NCBI RefSeq assembly: GCF_030503895.2
Contig: NZ_CP129970.2
Location: forward strand, 870,001-934,000
Origin: Marivirga arenosa
Lineage (GTDB): Bacteria > Bacteroidota > Bacteroidia > Cytophagales > Cyclobacteriaceae
Direction: 5' to 3'
DNA length: 64,000 bases
Shown here: positions 18,839 to 29,040 of the stretch, one piece after another
Numbering within the stretch: position 1 is the first letter of the stretch
How the letters are laid out: every line of letters begins with the position of its first letter
Notes under the pieces: generated by a model
What the model was told of the DNA's origin: nothing
Database searches by the model: none
What the model saw: the letters and a program-made list of their open reading frames with translations, nothing else
Program-made: the position numbers and the translations under genes

Positions 18839-19948
18839 ATGCAAATAAAATCATACTATATAATTTTATTATCGATTATATTATTTTCTTGTTCAGAAGA
18901 CGGCCTCCTTCCTTCGAGGAATAAAAACTCTACAATATATCTAATAAAGAAAAACTCTATAGATCGAATAGATTTGAATGAAGCTATCATTAATGATAAC
19001 TATTATTCATTTACCTTAAATGCAGAAAAGGCTACGAAAAATGAAAATTACATAGTTCTTGCTAGTTCGTCTAATGCCAACTATGATGAAGAGATTACTA
19101 TTATAGATTTAGAAAATGGTTCTAAATTTACATTAGACATTACTCAAGAGCTAAATTATGAATATAATATACATACTTTTTGGTTAAATGATGTATACAT
19201 TAAAAATGATAAAGTTTACGTATTAGGAATAAAAGTTGATTATTCTGATGTTGTAGATGATTCCTTACAATTAATTGAAGTAGATCTAAAATCAAAAGTA
19301 ATTACTAAAAGTGCCCTAATTAATCATGAAAATACTGCCGCAAATAAATATATCAAATACGTTACAGACGAAGGACTATATTTCAATATAACTGATGAGC
19401 TATTATATTTTGACCTTAAATCCTTTAATCAACTAAACAGTACTTCAATAAAAACATCTTTTTTTCCAAACAATATAATTATTGATAATGATAATACTTT
19501 AAATTATTATGATATTGGTTTAAAAAACTATTTCAAACTTTCGAATCAAGGATTTACAGTAGACTCAAAAAATACATTAGACAATTTAGATCTTTCTCCA
19601 TTAACACGAGAGTATCCAGTAGCTAGATTAGGCAATACATTTATAGGCTTATATCTAACCAATACATATCCTCAAGTTGGAATATATCAATATGATTTCA
19701 AACAACTTAAAACCATTAAAATGATCCAGGAAGATGAGTTAAATAACATCTTCACAGATACAGGCTATAAAGTAATTCATTCCGATATGATAAAGGTTGT
19801 AGATAGAAATATTGTTTATTTCGGACAAATTTTTAACGAGGAAAAGTCTGAACTTGAATACATTATTACAATTTTAGATTCAGATTTTAAAATAATTGAT
19901 TCTTTTACCTTTGATCCAGATTCAGGAATACCAATATCCATTCTGTAA
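18839..19948 (+). CDS. orphan lipoprotein, unknown function
   Basis: 369 aa. The N-terminus IKSYYIILLSIILFSCSED gives a lipobox with Cys18, so it is a predicted envelope lipoprotein. The rest is rich in beta-strand pattern with many Asn, Asp and Ile residues (IYLIKKNSIDRIDL, IYQYDFKQLKTIK, YIITILDSDFKIIDSF), suggestive of a divergent propeller, but I recognise no family. Its composition is more AT-rich than the gene to its left, and a longer upstream gap and strong terminators isolate it on both sides. It may be lineage-specific or laterally acquired. Confidence 0.7.
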   Translation: MQIKSYYIILLSIILFSCSEDGLLPSRNKNSTIYLIKKNSIDRIDLNEAIINDNYYSFTLNAEKATKNENYIVLASSSNANYDEEITIIDLENGSKFTLDITQELNYEYNIHTFWLNDVYIKNDKVYVLGIKVDYSDVVDDSLQLIEVDLKSKVITKSALINHENTAANKYIKYVTDEGLYFNITDELLYFDLKSFNQLNSTSIKTSFFPNNIIIDNDNTLNYYDIGLKNYFKLSNQGFTVDSKNTLDNLDLSPLTREYPVARLGNTFIGLYLTNTYPQVGIYQYDFKQLKTIKMIQEDELNNIFTDTGYKVIHSDMIKVVDRNIVYFGQIFNEEKSELEYIITILDSDFKIIDSFTFDPDSGIPISIL

Positions 19949-19950
19949 TC

Positions 19951-19990
19951 AAAAAAGGCCAGTTTTGAGATCTCAAAGCTGGCCTTTTTT
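19951..19990. terminator. bidirectional terminator between convergent genes
   Basis: A nearly perfect 20-bp inverted repeat, AAAAAAGGCCAGTTTTGAGA then TCTCAAAGCTGGCCTTTTTT. T runs occur on both strands, so it can serve the gene ending at 19948 and the one ending at 20009. Confidence 0.92.
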
Positions 19991-20008
19991 GTGTTCTTAT
20001 TATTAATT

Positions 20009-23000
20009 CTACTCAACTAATTCTTCACTAACACTTTTGATATTATCCTTGAATACTCTATCAATTAGTAAGTGTCTAGGATCAATCCCAGCTTTTGCAG
20101 GAATAGTATCCACCACAAAAGTGAAATCCATCTTCTCTTGATCGATTTTCACTCGTCTTTGGAATAATAAATCAGACTCATCATCATCGGCAAACATTCC
20201 GATATCAATCCAATCATTGATTGGAACTTCAGTTTCATTACCCAAACTATCTGCTTTAATCTTCTTGCTTTCTACAGTGAGGTTTACCTCATAAATCCCC
20301 TCCTCTAACTTTTTATATGAAGCTTCAGTCATTCGGTTGTCATATAAGGTAATTTCTTTAAACCAGTCATCGATTAAATATTTCAATGAATCAGGAACCT
20401 CAGGCTCCAAATATTCTAAGAAATCTAAAGAAGTAGGATATGGAGGACCTTTATAGCGGTATTCTTCCAAAAACCCTCGCATTGCTTTGTTGACATTTTC
20501 CTCGCCTATATAATCCTGCAAAGCATATAAAATAACACTCCCTTTACCATAATGAATATAGCCTTGATTTTCCACTTTATATAAAGGCATTTCTTTTTCC
20601 AACTCCCCACTTCTACCTCTTAAGTATCGATTATGATCATATTTAAGAAATTCGCGCATTTTCATCGGATCATTCGATTCATTCTTCATCGTCATCAAAG
20701 AGGAATATTCTGAAAAGCCTTCACTAAACATGGTACTTCCTTGCATTTCAGCACCAATCACCTGATGTGCCCAGTATTGATGTGCAATTTCATGCGCCAC
20801 CACCGCATCAATCACATTATTCTCATCTTCATCTTCCAGATTTACAATAAAACCGAAAGATTCAGAATATGGCATAGTTCCTGGAAATGCTTGAGCAAAA
20901 GTAGAGTATCTCGGAAACTCAATAATCCTACACTGTTTATGGTAATAAGGGCCAAAATTCTCAGTATAGTATTTCAATGACTTCTTAACCGCAGCAGTCA
21001 TTTTAGGAATATTTACATCATGCTTAGCATCATAATAGATTTCAACATCAATCCCATTCCATTTCTCTCTTGCTACTTCAAATCGAGCTGATATAAAAGA
21101 GTAAAAATTCATAGAAGGATGGTCTACTTTATAATGAAAGTATTTTCTTCCTTCCTCTTCCCACTCTTTAATTAATGAACCAGGTGCAATTGCGATTTGG
21201 TCAGAAGCGGTAGAGATCACCGTTTCAACATTTATAAAATCAGATAAGCCTCCGGTTAAATAATTCTTATCACAAGCAGGCCCACAATCCTCTTCCAACT
21301 CAGGCATACGCTCCTTTTTAGGCAAATCGTATTTTTTCCGAGTATTATTATCACTTATTTCAGCCCCTTCATTATAGCCTAAGGATGGTAATACCTGAAA
21401 ATTATTTAAGAATGTGCCATTCTCAACTATTGAGGAATTAGAGACTTCATTTTCAAATCCTTTGGTGATATAAGATGTATTGATCACTGCTTCAAGCGTA
21501 TCACCTGGTTGAAAAGGTTTTGCCAGCTTATAAATACGATAATCAAAATCCTCATCTTCAAAAACTAATTCAGCTCCTGGGATTTTAATTTCTGTTTCCC
21601 AACTTGAATTACAATCAAAATGAAGGGAATCAATGGCAACTTTATTAGCATTAATCATAGTTACTTCCGCTTTCACTTTTACATCCCTTTGATATGGAAA
21701 AATATCAATGAAGTAATCAATAGCAGCAATTTTAGGTAATGCTATATCTTCATATTTCTTGTAGGTCTTTTCATATTCCACCGCCTGCAATTCTCTCTCA
21801 TCAGAGGTAGTATATTCATTTAAAACTTGTGTGTTGTAAAACACAAATCCAGATAAGGTAAACCAAGCTGCTAATATTATAAAAAAGCTGATTTTGAAAG
21901 AATTCGGCATTCCTTTACGGATTAAGCTTAACTTCTCTTTAATATTAGCTTGAGTTCCTCTTTTCCACATGAGGGTGGCTAAGAATAAACAGATCAATGC
22001 AAAACTGATCCAGTAGAAATTAAACCACAAGCTACTGATTAAGGCTGGTCCAAAGGAATTCATATCAGAATAGATAATTCGAGGGGTTTCACCCAAGGCA
22101 ACCATATTGGACTGAATATCAGCTATTAATAAAATAATATCCAAAGCGAATATTAGAATGATGGAAATAAAATATCCAATATACTTATTACTCACTAAGG
22201 CATGAATAAGCACCATGACCATGCTATAGATAATATAATAGCCCAGATAGCTCACGAAAAAGTCACTGAAGTATAGGCCAAGCTCTATTCTGGTATAACC
22301 TGTAGCCAACTGATAAATCACTGCACTTATTACGAAAAATACATACAGCACAATCGTGATCATTACTAAACTGCTCACTTTTGCAATTAAAGAAACAAAA
22401 GACTGATGTGGCGTTGCATCAATCACCTCATTAATATGGTTGTCTTTATCTCTCCAGATTAATTCACCGCTAAAAAAGACCACAATAATAATCGTAAAGA
22501 GACCTGAAACGCTCGAAATTATATCAAGCATTTTATAAGTAACCGGATACGACTGAAGCCCGAAATATTCAAACCCTCCTGATAAATTAGATATCAGCAT
22601 TAATAAGCTGAATATGATTAGGATTTTGAAAGTTGTACTTTTTATGATACTAAGGAAATTAATGTAGAAAAAGCTTTTAAACTGTTTCCATGATGTAGCG
22701 GAAGAAAAATTGATGCTAACCTTAGGCAATACAAAAGGTGTCCTTTTAGAATCTTCCTGCTTTTTCTCAGCTTTAACTTTTTTACTTTTTGCTTTAAAGC
22801 TAAATGTAAAATAAGAAGTTAAAAGAATGATAAGTCCCAATCCACCCCATAATAATCGATTATAAATTAAAATAGGAGTGATTTGTAGCCCTAAGGTATT
22901 TTTCTCAACAGGAGTATAATACTTCGACATGAAAGAATAGGTCCTAATACCAAAAATATCCAGAATGGCAGCCATAGACTCATTCTCAATATCAGACATT

Positions 23001-23596
23001 AAAGTCCCTGAAATAAAGAAGGCCACAATTACTGCAAGTGCACCTACGAAAGAAATAACGGTATTCTTCCAAATATTGGCAAATGCAAAAATGATAGCCC
23101 CTGCAAAAAACATATTAGGCAGGATTATAAAAAAGTAATTATTGATAAAGGAAGAAAGGTAAAAAGCACCAAAACGATCTGCCTCAATCCAGCCGAAGAC
23201 TGGGGCTAATGCTGAACCAATTAACATCCCTATAAACACACCCAACATTGGGATCGTAGCCAAAATTAGTGCCCCAAAGAAGCGACCAAAAAAGTAGCCT
23301 GATTTTTTGATTGGCGTACTGAATAAAATTTCATTGAATTGATTTTGATGATCTCTGAGTGCTGCATTGTTGAAAAATGCAGTTGCAATGATAAGCCCAA
23401 AAATGGTCATCACTCCCGAATAAACGGCTATGATGTGAGGCGCATTTCTATATACATTTCCTACAGCACCGCCAATCATTACATTGTCGCTCACTACCGC
23501 AAAAAAGACTAATAAGCCAATAAGCCCGGTGAAAATATAAATCATCGGTTGCTTGAATGTATATTTTAATTCTGTTGTAAAGAAGTGTTTAAACAT
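20009..23596 (-). CDS. ABC-2 type permease fused to M1-family metallopeptidase
   Basis: A 1195-aa fusion. Residues 1 to about 570 contain two blocks of six or so membrane segments typical of ABC-2 permeases. The remaining periplasmic part is an M1 aminopeptidase-like domain with zinc motif HEIAH (H935, E936, H939) and the third ligand in SEGFSEY (E959). The spacing is 19 residues rather than the 18 of classical M1 enzymes. The usual GAMEN substrate motif is replaced by GTMPYSES. From memory both are typical of this fused family. Its ATPase is the adjacent gene, 11 bp upstream. The substrate is unknown; coupling of export and peptide trimming is an inference. Confidence 0.9.
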   Translation of the reverse strand: MFKHFFTTELKYTFKQPMIYIFTGLIGLLVFFAVVSDNVMIGGAVGNVYRNAPHIIAVYSGVMTIFGLIIATAFFNNAALRDHQNQFNEILFSTPIKKSGYFFGRFFGALILATIPMLGVFIGMLIGSALAPVFGWIEADRFGAFYLSSFINNYFFIILPNMFFAGAIIFAFANIWKNTVISFVGALAVIVAFFISGTLMSDIENESMAAILDIFGIRTYSFMSKYYTPVEKNTLGLQITPILIYNRLLWGGLGLIILLTSYFTFSFKAKSKKVKAEKKQEDSKRTPFVLPKVSINFSSATSWKQFKSFFYINFLSIIKSTTFKILIIFSLLMLISNLSGGFEYFGLQSYPVTYKMLDIISSVSGLFTIIIVVFFSGELIWRDKDNHINEVIDATPHQSFVSLIAKVSSLVMITIVLYVFFVISAVIYQLATGYTRIELGLYFSDFFVSYLGYYIIYSMVMVLIHALVSNKYIGYFISIILIFALDIILLIADIQSNMVALGETPRIIYSDMNSFGPALISSLWFNFYWISFALICLFLATLMWKRGTQANIKEKLSLIRKGMPNSFKISFFIILAAWFTLSGFVFYNTQVLNEYTTSDERELQAVEYEKTYKKYEDIALPKIAAIDYFIDIFPYQRDVKVKAEVTMINANKVAIDSLHFDCNSSWETEIKIPGAELVFEDEDFDYRIYKLAKPFQPGDTLEAVINTSYITKGFENEVSNSSIVENGTFLNNFQVLPSLGYNEGAEISDNNTRKKYDLPKKERMPELEEDCGPACDKNYLTGGLSDFINVETVISTASDQIAIAPGSLIKEWEEEGRKYFHYKVDHPSMNFYSFISARFEVAREKWNGIDVEIYYDAKHDVNIPKMTAAVKKSLKYYTENFGPYYHKQCRIIEFPRYSTFAQAFPGTMPYSESFGFIVNLEDEDENNVIDAVVAHEIAHQYWAHQVIGAEMQGSTMFSEGFSEYSSLMTMKNESNDPMKMREFLKYDHNRYLRGRSGELEKEMPLYKVENQGYIHYGKGSVILYALQDYIGEENVNKAMRGFLEEYRYKGPPYPTSLDFLEYLEPEVPDSLKYLIDDWFKEITLYDNRMTEASYKKLEEGIYEVNLTVESKKIKADSLGNETEVPINDWIDIGMFADDDESDLLFQRRVKIDQEKMDFTFVVDTIPAKAGIDPRHLLIDRVFKDNIKSVSEELVE

Positions 23597-23607
23597 ATCC
23601 GATTAAT

Positions 23608-24492
23608 TTATACTAAAACGTTAGAGGTATTAATTTTTGAGAAGAATACATCTTCCAGATTTGGTTGTACTTGCTCGAAGCCATCACCAGGATTTGCATC
23701 GCTGAATACATGAATTAATGGCTTCCCTCCTACCATCTTATTGGAAATGATAGAATATTCTTTAGCGTATTGATCTAAGTCTTCACGACTAACAATTTTC
23801 TGATACACCTTACCTGATAATTCTTCAATAGCAGTTTGAGGAGCTCCTTTATACACAATTTCACCCAGATTCATGATGGCCATATTGGTACATAGTTCCC
23901 TTACATCATCCACAATATGAGTAGATAAAATTACAACCACTTTTTCACCAACGTCTGCCAGCAAATTGTAAAAACGGTTTCTTTCGCTAGGATCTAAACC
24001 AGCAGTTGGCTCATCCACTATAATTAATTTAGGACTTCCAATTAATGCCTGCGCAATTCCTACTCTCTGCTTCATACCACCAGAGAAGCCTTTTATTGCT
24101 TTTTTTCTTTTATCATAAAGATTTACTTTATCCAAAAGGTATTTCACCATTTCTTTACGCTCAGATTTATTGGTTATTCCTTTCAAGATGGCCATATGAT
24201 CCAAAAGCTGTTCAGCCGTTATTCTGGGATATACTCCAAACTCCTGAGGCAAATAGCCTAACACTTTTCTAAGCTCATCGGGTTGATTCAGGATATCAAT
24301 ATCATCTAAAAAGGCAGAGCCTGTATCAGCTTCCTGAAGTGTAGCTATGGTTCTCATTAAAGAGGATTTACCAGCACCATTCGGTCCTAATAATCCAAAC
24401 ATACCATTATGAATTTCAATATTGATGTTATCTAATGCTTTCACACCATTGGGATAGGTTTTTGAAAGCTGGCTGATAGTAAGTTTACTCAT
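23608..24492 (-). CDS. ABC transporter ATP-binding protein (partner of the permease/M1 fusion)
   Basis: 294 aa, a single nucleotide-binding domain. Walker A is GPNGAGKS (36-43), the signature is FSGGMKQRVGIAQAL, Walker B is KLIIVDEPTAGLDP, and the H-loop is VVVILSTHIVDD. A C-terminal extension of about 70 residues follows. It is of the ABC-2/CcmA-like class that pairs with non-fused permeases for export. It is first in a two-gene operon, ending 11 bp before the permease/peptidase gene. Only one permease polypeptide is present, but it holds two ABC-2 blocks, so one permease plus an ATPase dimer makes a complete transporter. Confidence 0.92.
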   Translation of the reverse strand: MSKLTISQLSKTYPNGVKALDNINIEIHNGMFGLLGPNGAGKSSLMRTIATLQEADTGSAFLDDIDILNQPDELRKVLGYLPQEFGVYPRITAEQLLDHMAILKGITNKSERKEMVKYLLDKVNLYDKRKKAIKGFSGGMKQRVGIAQALIGSPKLIIVDEPTAGLDPSERNRFYNLLADVGEKVVVILSTHIVDDVRELCTNMAIMNLGEIVYKGAPQTAIEELSGKVYQKIVSREDLDQYAKEYSIISNKMVGGKPLIHVFSDANPGDGFEQVQPNLEDVFFSKINTSNVLV

Positions 24493-24767
24493 GATTTAAA
24501 AATTAAATTTTAGTTTTCATTTTTTAGATGCACAAATGCATTCAATTGTAACACGAAAATTAATATTTATTATGAAACTTACATTAACCATCTGTGTAAA
24601 ATTTAAACGGATCATCTAAATGATAATCGGAGAAAAAAGCTAAAATGCATTTATAATGGTTAAACCTCTTTATTTAAACATGAAATTATCATCAAATAGT
24701 AAATAAATTACATAATATATTTTCGATCTATTAGTTAGTATGGGCATACAAAAACTCACAGATAGTA

Positions 24768-25520
24768 TTGAAAGCCTTCTTAATTAGTGTTTTGATTTTT
24801 CTTAGTACTTATTCCACTTTTGGTCAGCAATTTGAAGGCATTATTCAATCCTCAAAAGACGGATTAAGTATAGAAGGAGCACACATCTTGAATATCAGCT
24901 CTCGAAAACTTGCAATTTCTTCAGAATTAGGGAATTTCTATTTGGAGGCTAATGTGGGAGACACCCTCATTATTAGCTCTATTAATTACAAAAAGAAACA
25001 ATTCATCATTTACACCAAAAAGCGTGTATCAATATTATTAGATCCCAATGTAATTCAACTTGATGAAGTGGTGGTTAGTAATCTCCCTAAAACGGAAGCT
25101 GACTTTCGTAAAAAACTAATAAACATGCCTATGCAAGATAATGGGAAATTCGTCCCCTATGGGGTAACTCCAGGTAAGCCTATTCCTAAAATCCCAGTCA
25201 TATATAACTCTAAAGAAATTAACACTGCAGGCTATGCCATTCGAAACCCTCTCCGATTTGCTGCTTCCAAAATAAATCCCAAATTTCAAGAAAAAGTGAA
25301 GTATTGGGCTATACAGGCAGATTTAGATGATTCCTATATCAGAAATAAAAAATTTAATCGTGAATTAGTCGCTTCCTTAACTGACTTAAAGGGAGATGAT
25401 TTAACCGATTTTATCAACTACATGAAATTGAGTATAGAATTCATCAATACATCATCAGCTTATGAAGTCGCTGAGAAAATTAAAGAAAATTATAAGGAGT
25501 ATATTAAGGCAAATAAGTAG
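24768..25520 (+). CDS. secreted CarboxypepD_reg-like domain protein
   Basis: 250 aa with a signal peptide (MKAFLISVLIFLSTYSTFGQQ). Residues 22-100 have the CarboxypepD_reg/CNA-B-like pattern QFEGIIQSSKDGLSIEGAHILN...GDTLIISSINYKKKQFII ending in LDEVVV, the same module that precedes TonB receptor plugs in Bacteroidota. No barrel follows. The remaining 150 residues are helical and unrecognised. The start is TTG at 24768: an ATG at 24740 is out of frame and no other in-frame ATG gives a signal peptide. It is a stand-alone gene divergent from the ABC operon. Confidence 0.75.
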   Translation: MKAFLISVLIFLSTYSTFGQQFEGIIQSSKDGLSIEGAHILNISSRKLAISSELGNFYLEANVGDTLIISSINYKKKQFIIYTKKRVSILLDPNVIQLDEVVVSNLPKTEADFRKKLINMPMQDNGKFVPYGVTPGKPIPKIPVIYNSKEINTAGYAIRNPLRFAASKINPKFQEKVKYWAIQADLDDSYIRNKKFNRELVASLTDLKGDDLTDFINYMKLSIEFINTSSAYEVAEKIKENYKEYIKANK

Positions 25521-25546
25521 GAAATAGGCAATGACTTTTTTCATGC

Positions 25547-25753
25547 TTATTTAAATTCGTAGAAATCATCTTCGAATGTTTTCCCACTATGCTCACCATC
25601 TTTCAAAACCCTTATCACCATCCAAATTATAAAAAATGGGAGTAATCCGAACAATAGCGAAATTAACGGATAAGGAAAATTTAAGCTTATCGCAACGACA
25701 TAAAAAAAACCTATAAAACTCACTAAACTTAAAGGGAATATCAGCTTTTCCAT
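25547..25753 (-). CDS. small membrane protein, 68 aa
   Basis: Two hydrophobic segments (about 4-24 and 28-50) separated by a short turn, then a polar tail KDGEHSGKTFEDDFYEFK. No family is recognised. It lies 31 bp downstream of the truncated globin gene on the same strand and is probably co-transcribed with it. Confidence 0.6.
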   Translation of the reverse strand: MEKLIFPLSLVSFIGFFYVVAISLNFPYPLISLLFGLLPFFIIWMVIRVLKDGEHSGKTFEDDFYEFK

Positions 25754-25784
25754 GTTAATAAAACTGATAAATCATCTATAATGT

Positions 25785-26168
25785 TTAATGATTTGCTTCT
25801 TCCATTTTAAACAACATCAATCGACCAATAGTAGACGCTCTGGTTTTGGCTTCCTCTGCTTTCGAACCTGTAAAAAGCTCATCTACTGTATCAAACCATA
25901 ACTTCAACCACCTATCGAAATGTTCTTTTTTGAGTGCTTCCTTTTCATTTAATGCAAAATGCTTATCCATGGGATTCCCCACATATGTTCCTTTACTTAA
26001 CAAAATAGTGGCCCAAAAATTATACATTATAGGCATATGTTCCGGTACATTCATTTTTGCAACATCAGTGAAAATATAAGCAATGGTATCATCCTTTAAT
26101 ACTTTAGCATAAAAGCTATCTACCAGTAGTTCCACATCTTCTTTATTGCTAATATCTTTTTTTGACAT
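25785..26168 (-). CDS. group III truncated hemoglobin
   Basis: 127 aa, the size of group III (Ctb-type) truncated globins. The likely proximal heme ligand is H70 in MDKHFAL, followed by the EHFDRWLKLWFDTVDELF helix (82-99) characteristic of the group; FYAKVLKDD and YNFWATILLSKGTYVGNP match the B and E helices. Proposed roles are oxygen or NO handling. The hemN gene, also linked to heme and low-oxygen life, lies 280 bp upstream on the same strand. No clear FNR site was found between them. Confidence 0.9.
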   Translation of the reverse strand: MSKKDISNKEDVELLVDSFYAKVLKDDTIAYIFTDVAKMNVPEHMPIMYNFWATILLSKGTYVGNPMDKHFALNEKEALKKEHFDRWLKLWFDTVDELFTGSKAEEAKTRASTIGRLMLFKMEEANH

Positions 26169-26398
26169 ATTTTTCTTTAAATACTTTGTAAGATCAAATA
26201 CAATTGCACTTAGAGCTATTTCAAATATAGAATCATATGTTTCTAGCAGCTAATTCTTTCAGGACTTTAATCTTAGATCCCTGCCATCGGAGGCATAAGG
26301 CCTAGATGTTATAGCGTATTAAAAAATTACATCACCATTCTAACAACTGAAATTATTAAACTTGATAGTTTCTGTAGTAAACAATGCTTTTAAAAACC

Positions 26399-26425
26399 GT
26401 CATTCCTGCCTGCGCAGGAATCTTA
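26399..26425. repeat. palindromic intergenic repeat (GTCATTCCTGCC...GCAGGAATCT type)
   Basis: GTCATTCCTGCCTGCGCAGGAATCT, with a CCTGC/GCAGG stem. The same core recurs at 51286-51323, 51699-51725 and 51873-51919, so this is a dispersed repeat family. It lies just after the hemN stop and may act as a weak hairpin there. Confidence 0.75.
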
Positions 26426-26446
26426 AGCCTGAATTCATCAGCTTTT

Positions 26447-27799
26447 TCAAATACTCTGACTAAATTGCCGCTGATTAATGCTGTTTTTCAATTTAGGGTC
26501 AAATAAAGAGCATATATTTCGAACAAAGAGCATTCCTTTTTTTGTAACCTTAAAGCTATAAATACCCATTTCAATCAATTCATCAGCATGCATTTCTAGC
26601 AATTCCTCATACGCATCTTCCCATAGTTTTATGGTAAATTCAGAAGTCATAAATTCAGCAACCCCATTACAAATGATTTGATTAATCACCTTGCTAACCA
26701 CCATTTCTTCATGTGATAAATAATGACCTATTATCAGTGGTAATTCTTGATTTAAAATAGAATCTTGATATTTCTCTACTGTTTTCTCATTTTGTACAAA
26801 AGCAGTACCGGTGGAACTTATAGCACTGCATCCCAAACCAATCATGAGTTGATTCTGATCGGTAGTGTAGCCCATAAAATTACGATTAAGATATCCTTCT
26901 TCTTTTGCCAAATAGAGTTCATCATCTGCTAAGGCAAAATGATCCATGCCAATATTTTTATAGCCCAGAGCATTTAATTCTTCCTTGGCTAATTGGTACA
27001 TTTTTAATTTCTCTGAAGGTGTTGGGAGATCTTCATCTTTATACCCCCTTTGCCCTTTACTTTTCCATGGCACATGTGCATAGCTGTATAAAGCAATTCT
27101 TTCAGGTTTAAACTGTTCAATATTTTCAATATTGGTTTTTATGTTTTCAAGGGTCTGAAAAGGAAGCCCATATATTAAATCAAAATTGACAGAGCCATAT
27201 CCTAGTTCTCTTGACCAGCTCGTAACTTTCTCCACATTTTCAATAGGTTGAATTCTATGAATCGCTTGCTGAACTTTCAAATTGAAATCCTGCACTCCAT
27301 AAGAAACTCTATCGAAACCGAGTTCTGATAGTACTTTTAATTGCTCATAAGTGGTATTATTCGGATGGCCTTCAAAGCTAAAAGCAAAGGCAGGGTGAAT
27401 AATGACAGAATCTTTAATGGTAAAAATTAATTTCTGAAGGTTCATAGCTGAGAAAAAAGTGGGCGTACCACCACCCAAGTGGATGTTTCTTATCACGGGC
27501 CTCTCTCCAAAATTCTTTACATAAATATTCCATTCCTTTAAGACAGATTCGATATATACATCCTCGACACTATGATTTTTGGTAATGCGTTTATTGCAAC
27601 CACAATAAGTACAAAGGCTCTCGCAGAAGGGCAAGTGAATGTAAAGACTTAAACTTTTATCCGATTGACTGAAATAAACTTCTTTCACCTCTTCTAACCA
27701 TTTATTAGATTCAGGTTCTTTTAATTCCCAATGCGGAACTGTTGGATAACTGGTATATCTTGGAATTGCTTTATTATACTTTTCGCTAAGTTTCTCCAT
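26447..27799 (-). CDS. hemN: oxygen-independent coproporphyrinogen III dehydrogenase (radical SAM)
   Basis: 450 aa, the usual length of HemN. The radical-SAM cluster motif CESLCTYCGC provides C59, C63 and C66, plus the family's extra C68. The N-terminal YNKAIPRYTSYPTVPHW is diagnostic of true HemN rather than HemW. It decarboxylates coproporphyrinogen III to protoporphyrinogen IX without oxygen, using SAM and electrons from the Fe-S cluster, in the cytoplasm. The HemN_C domain occupies about 360-430. It is transcribed alone and is divergent from yebC. Confidence 0.94.
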   Translation of the reverse strand: MEKLSEKYNKAIPRYTSYPTVPHWELKEPESNKWLEEVKEVYFSQSDKSLSLYIHLPFCESLCTYCGCNKRITKNHSVEDVYIESVLKEWNIYVKNFGERPVIRNIHLGGGTPTFFSAMNLQKLIFTIKDSVIIHPAFAFSFEGHPNNTTYEQLKVLSELGFDRVSYGVQDFNLKVQQAIHRIQPIENVEKVTSWSRELGYGSVNFDLIYGLPFQTLENIKTNIENIEQFKPERIALYSYAHVPWKSKGQRGYKDEDLPTPSEKLKMYQLAKEELNALGYKNIGMDHFALADDELYLAKEEGYLNRNFMGYTTDQNQLMIGLGCSAISSTGTAFVQNEKTVEKYQDSILNQELPLIIGHYLSHEEMVVSKVINQIICNGVAEFMTSEFTIKLWEDAYEELLEMHADELIEMGIYSFKVTKKGMLFVRNICSLFDPKLKNSINQRQFSQSI

Positions 27800-27978
27800 A
27801 AACTTTCAATTTAATCTGTGCCAAAATTAAAAGCTCCAGCTTTTGAAAAACATGATTAAAATCAGCTCATAGTATGAGTTTCATCTCACTTATTTTTTTT
27901 AGCTATAACAAAATCAAAGCAATTTGCTGTTAGTTTGCGGCTTATTTTTATTTTTGCACTAAATGAAAATAATTAGAA

Positions 27979-28695
27979 ATGGGAAGAGCATTTGAATACC
28001 GAAGAGCAGCGAAAGAAAAAAGATGGGATAAGATGTCCCGTTTATTTCCAAGACTAGCCAAAACGATTACAATGGCAGCTAAAGAGGGTGGACCTGACCC
28101 TGAAATGAATGCGTCATTGCGTACTGCCATTCAAAATGCGAAGGCACAAAACATGCCTAAAGATAATATTGAGGCTGCTATTAAAAGGGCATCGGGTTCT
28201 GAAGCAGAGAACTACGTGGAAGTTACTTTCGAAGGAAAAGGACCTCATGGGGTATTGATTTTCATTGAATGTGCCACTGACAATAACAACCGTACGGTAG
28301 CGAATATTAAGTCTTATTTCAATAAGGATAAAGTGGGGGCCAATTTAGTTCCTAATGGTTCATTAGAATTCATGTTTTCCAGAACAGCTGTTTTTGAATT
28401 TGAGAAAACAGAGGATATGGATATTGAAGAATTAGAGCTGGAACTGATTGATGCCGGAATGGAAGAGATTGAAGAAAATGACGGGAAGTTATACGTTTAT
28501 GGTGACTACACTGAATTTGGTAACTTATCCAAAAAGCTAGAAGAGCTGAATATAGACGTTAAAAATGCTTCTCTAAAGAGATTTGCCAATGATTCTGTTG
28601 AATTTTCAGAAGAACAAATGGCGGATATTGAGAAGCTAATTGATAAAATTGAAGAGGACGATGATGTACAAGCCGTATATACCAATATTGCTTAA
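27979..28695 (+). CDS. yebC: YebC/PmpR (TACO1) family protein
   Basis: 238 aa with the family start [30 protein letters not shown] and the motif [28 protein letters not shown]. Three domains span the whole length and the C-terminus is acidic. The family was first described as DNA-binding regulators; TACO1 and some bacterial members help ribosomes through polyproline or other stalling sequences. Which role applies here cannot be decided. A terminator follows at 28718. Confidence 0.93.
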   Translation: MGRAFEYRRAAKEKRWDKMSRLFPRLAKTITMAAKEGGPDPEMNASLRTAIQNAKAQNMPKDNIEAAIKRASGSEAENYVEVTFEGKGPHGVLIFIECATDNNNRTVANIKSYFNKDKVGANLVPNGSLEFMFSRTAVFEFEKTEDMDIEELELELIDAGMEEIEENDGKLYVYGDYTEFGNLSKKLEELNIDVKNASLKRFANDSVEFSEEQMADIEKLIDKIEEDDDVQAVYTNIA

Positions 28696-28717
28696 ATCAA
28701 TTCCCATCACTCCCTAC

Positions 28718-28750
28718 AAAAGCTGATAGTTTTAAACCTTCAGCTTTTTT
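28718..28750 (+). terminator. terminator after yebC
   Basis: AAAAGCTGA (28718-28726) pairs with TCAGCTTTT (28740-28748); the T run continues to about 28751. Confidence 0.85.
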
Positions 28751-29013
28751 TATGCTCATTTTCTCAACTGCTTTAGCTTTGTCATTAACTTCAAATCCTC
28801 TATCCACTGTAAACTAAACCCTAGTGTGTTTGGCTTACTGAGCGTATGTATTTTATAAAGGTAGATTTTAAACGTATAATAAACGTTTAGCTCTACAGAT
28901 ACAGCTAGAAATTAGCCCTTATAAGGCTTTAAAGCACTTTTGTTTCCAATTAAATTCTTAGTAGATTGCTGAAAATATAAAAGGTATAGTGACAACTTTT
29001 ATGCCACTAGCCA

Positions 29014-29028
29014 ATTGTTGTCAACAAT
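29014..29028. promoter_or_regulatory. near-palindrome ATTGTTG-T-CAACAAT
   Basis: A 7-bp inverted repeat around a central T, 12 bp before the ATG of the TlpA-like gene. Position and symmetry would suit an operator or an mRNA leader hairpin. No regulator is identified. Confidence 0.3.
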
Positions 29029-29040
29029 ATAAAACTGAAA

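Larger units (their letters stand above)
28696..29040. other. 345-bp gene-free stretch
   Basis: It contains the yebC terminator (28718-28750), a palindrome CCTTATAAGG near 28918-28927, a TAAACGT...ACGTTTA dyad near 28870-28890 and the near-palindrome ATTGTTGTCAACAAT at 29014-29028, 12 bp before the TlpA gene. No coding frame longer than about 25 codons with a credible start was seen. Confidence 0.5.

Noticed and set aside
27800-27978. FNR/CRP-type site in the hemN-yebC intergenic region
   Set aside because: A CTCATA-GTATGAG near-palindrome is present, but it does not match TTGAT-N4-ATCAA, and position relative to a promoter is unclear.
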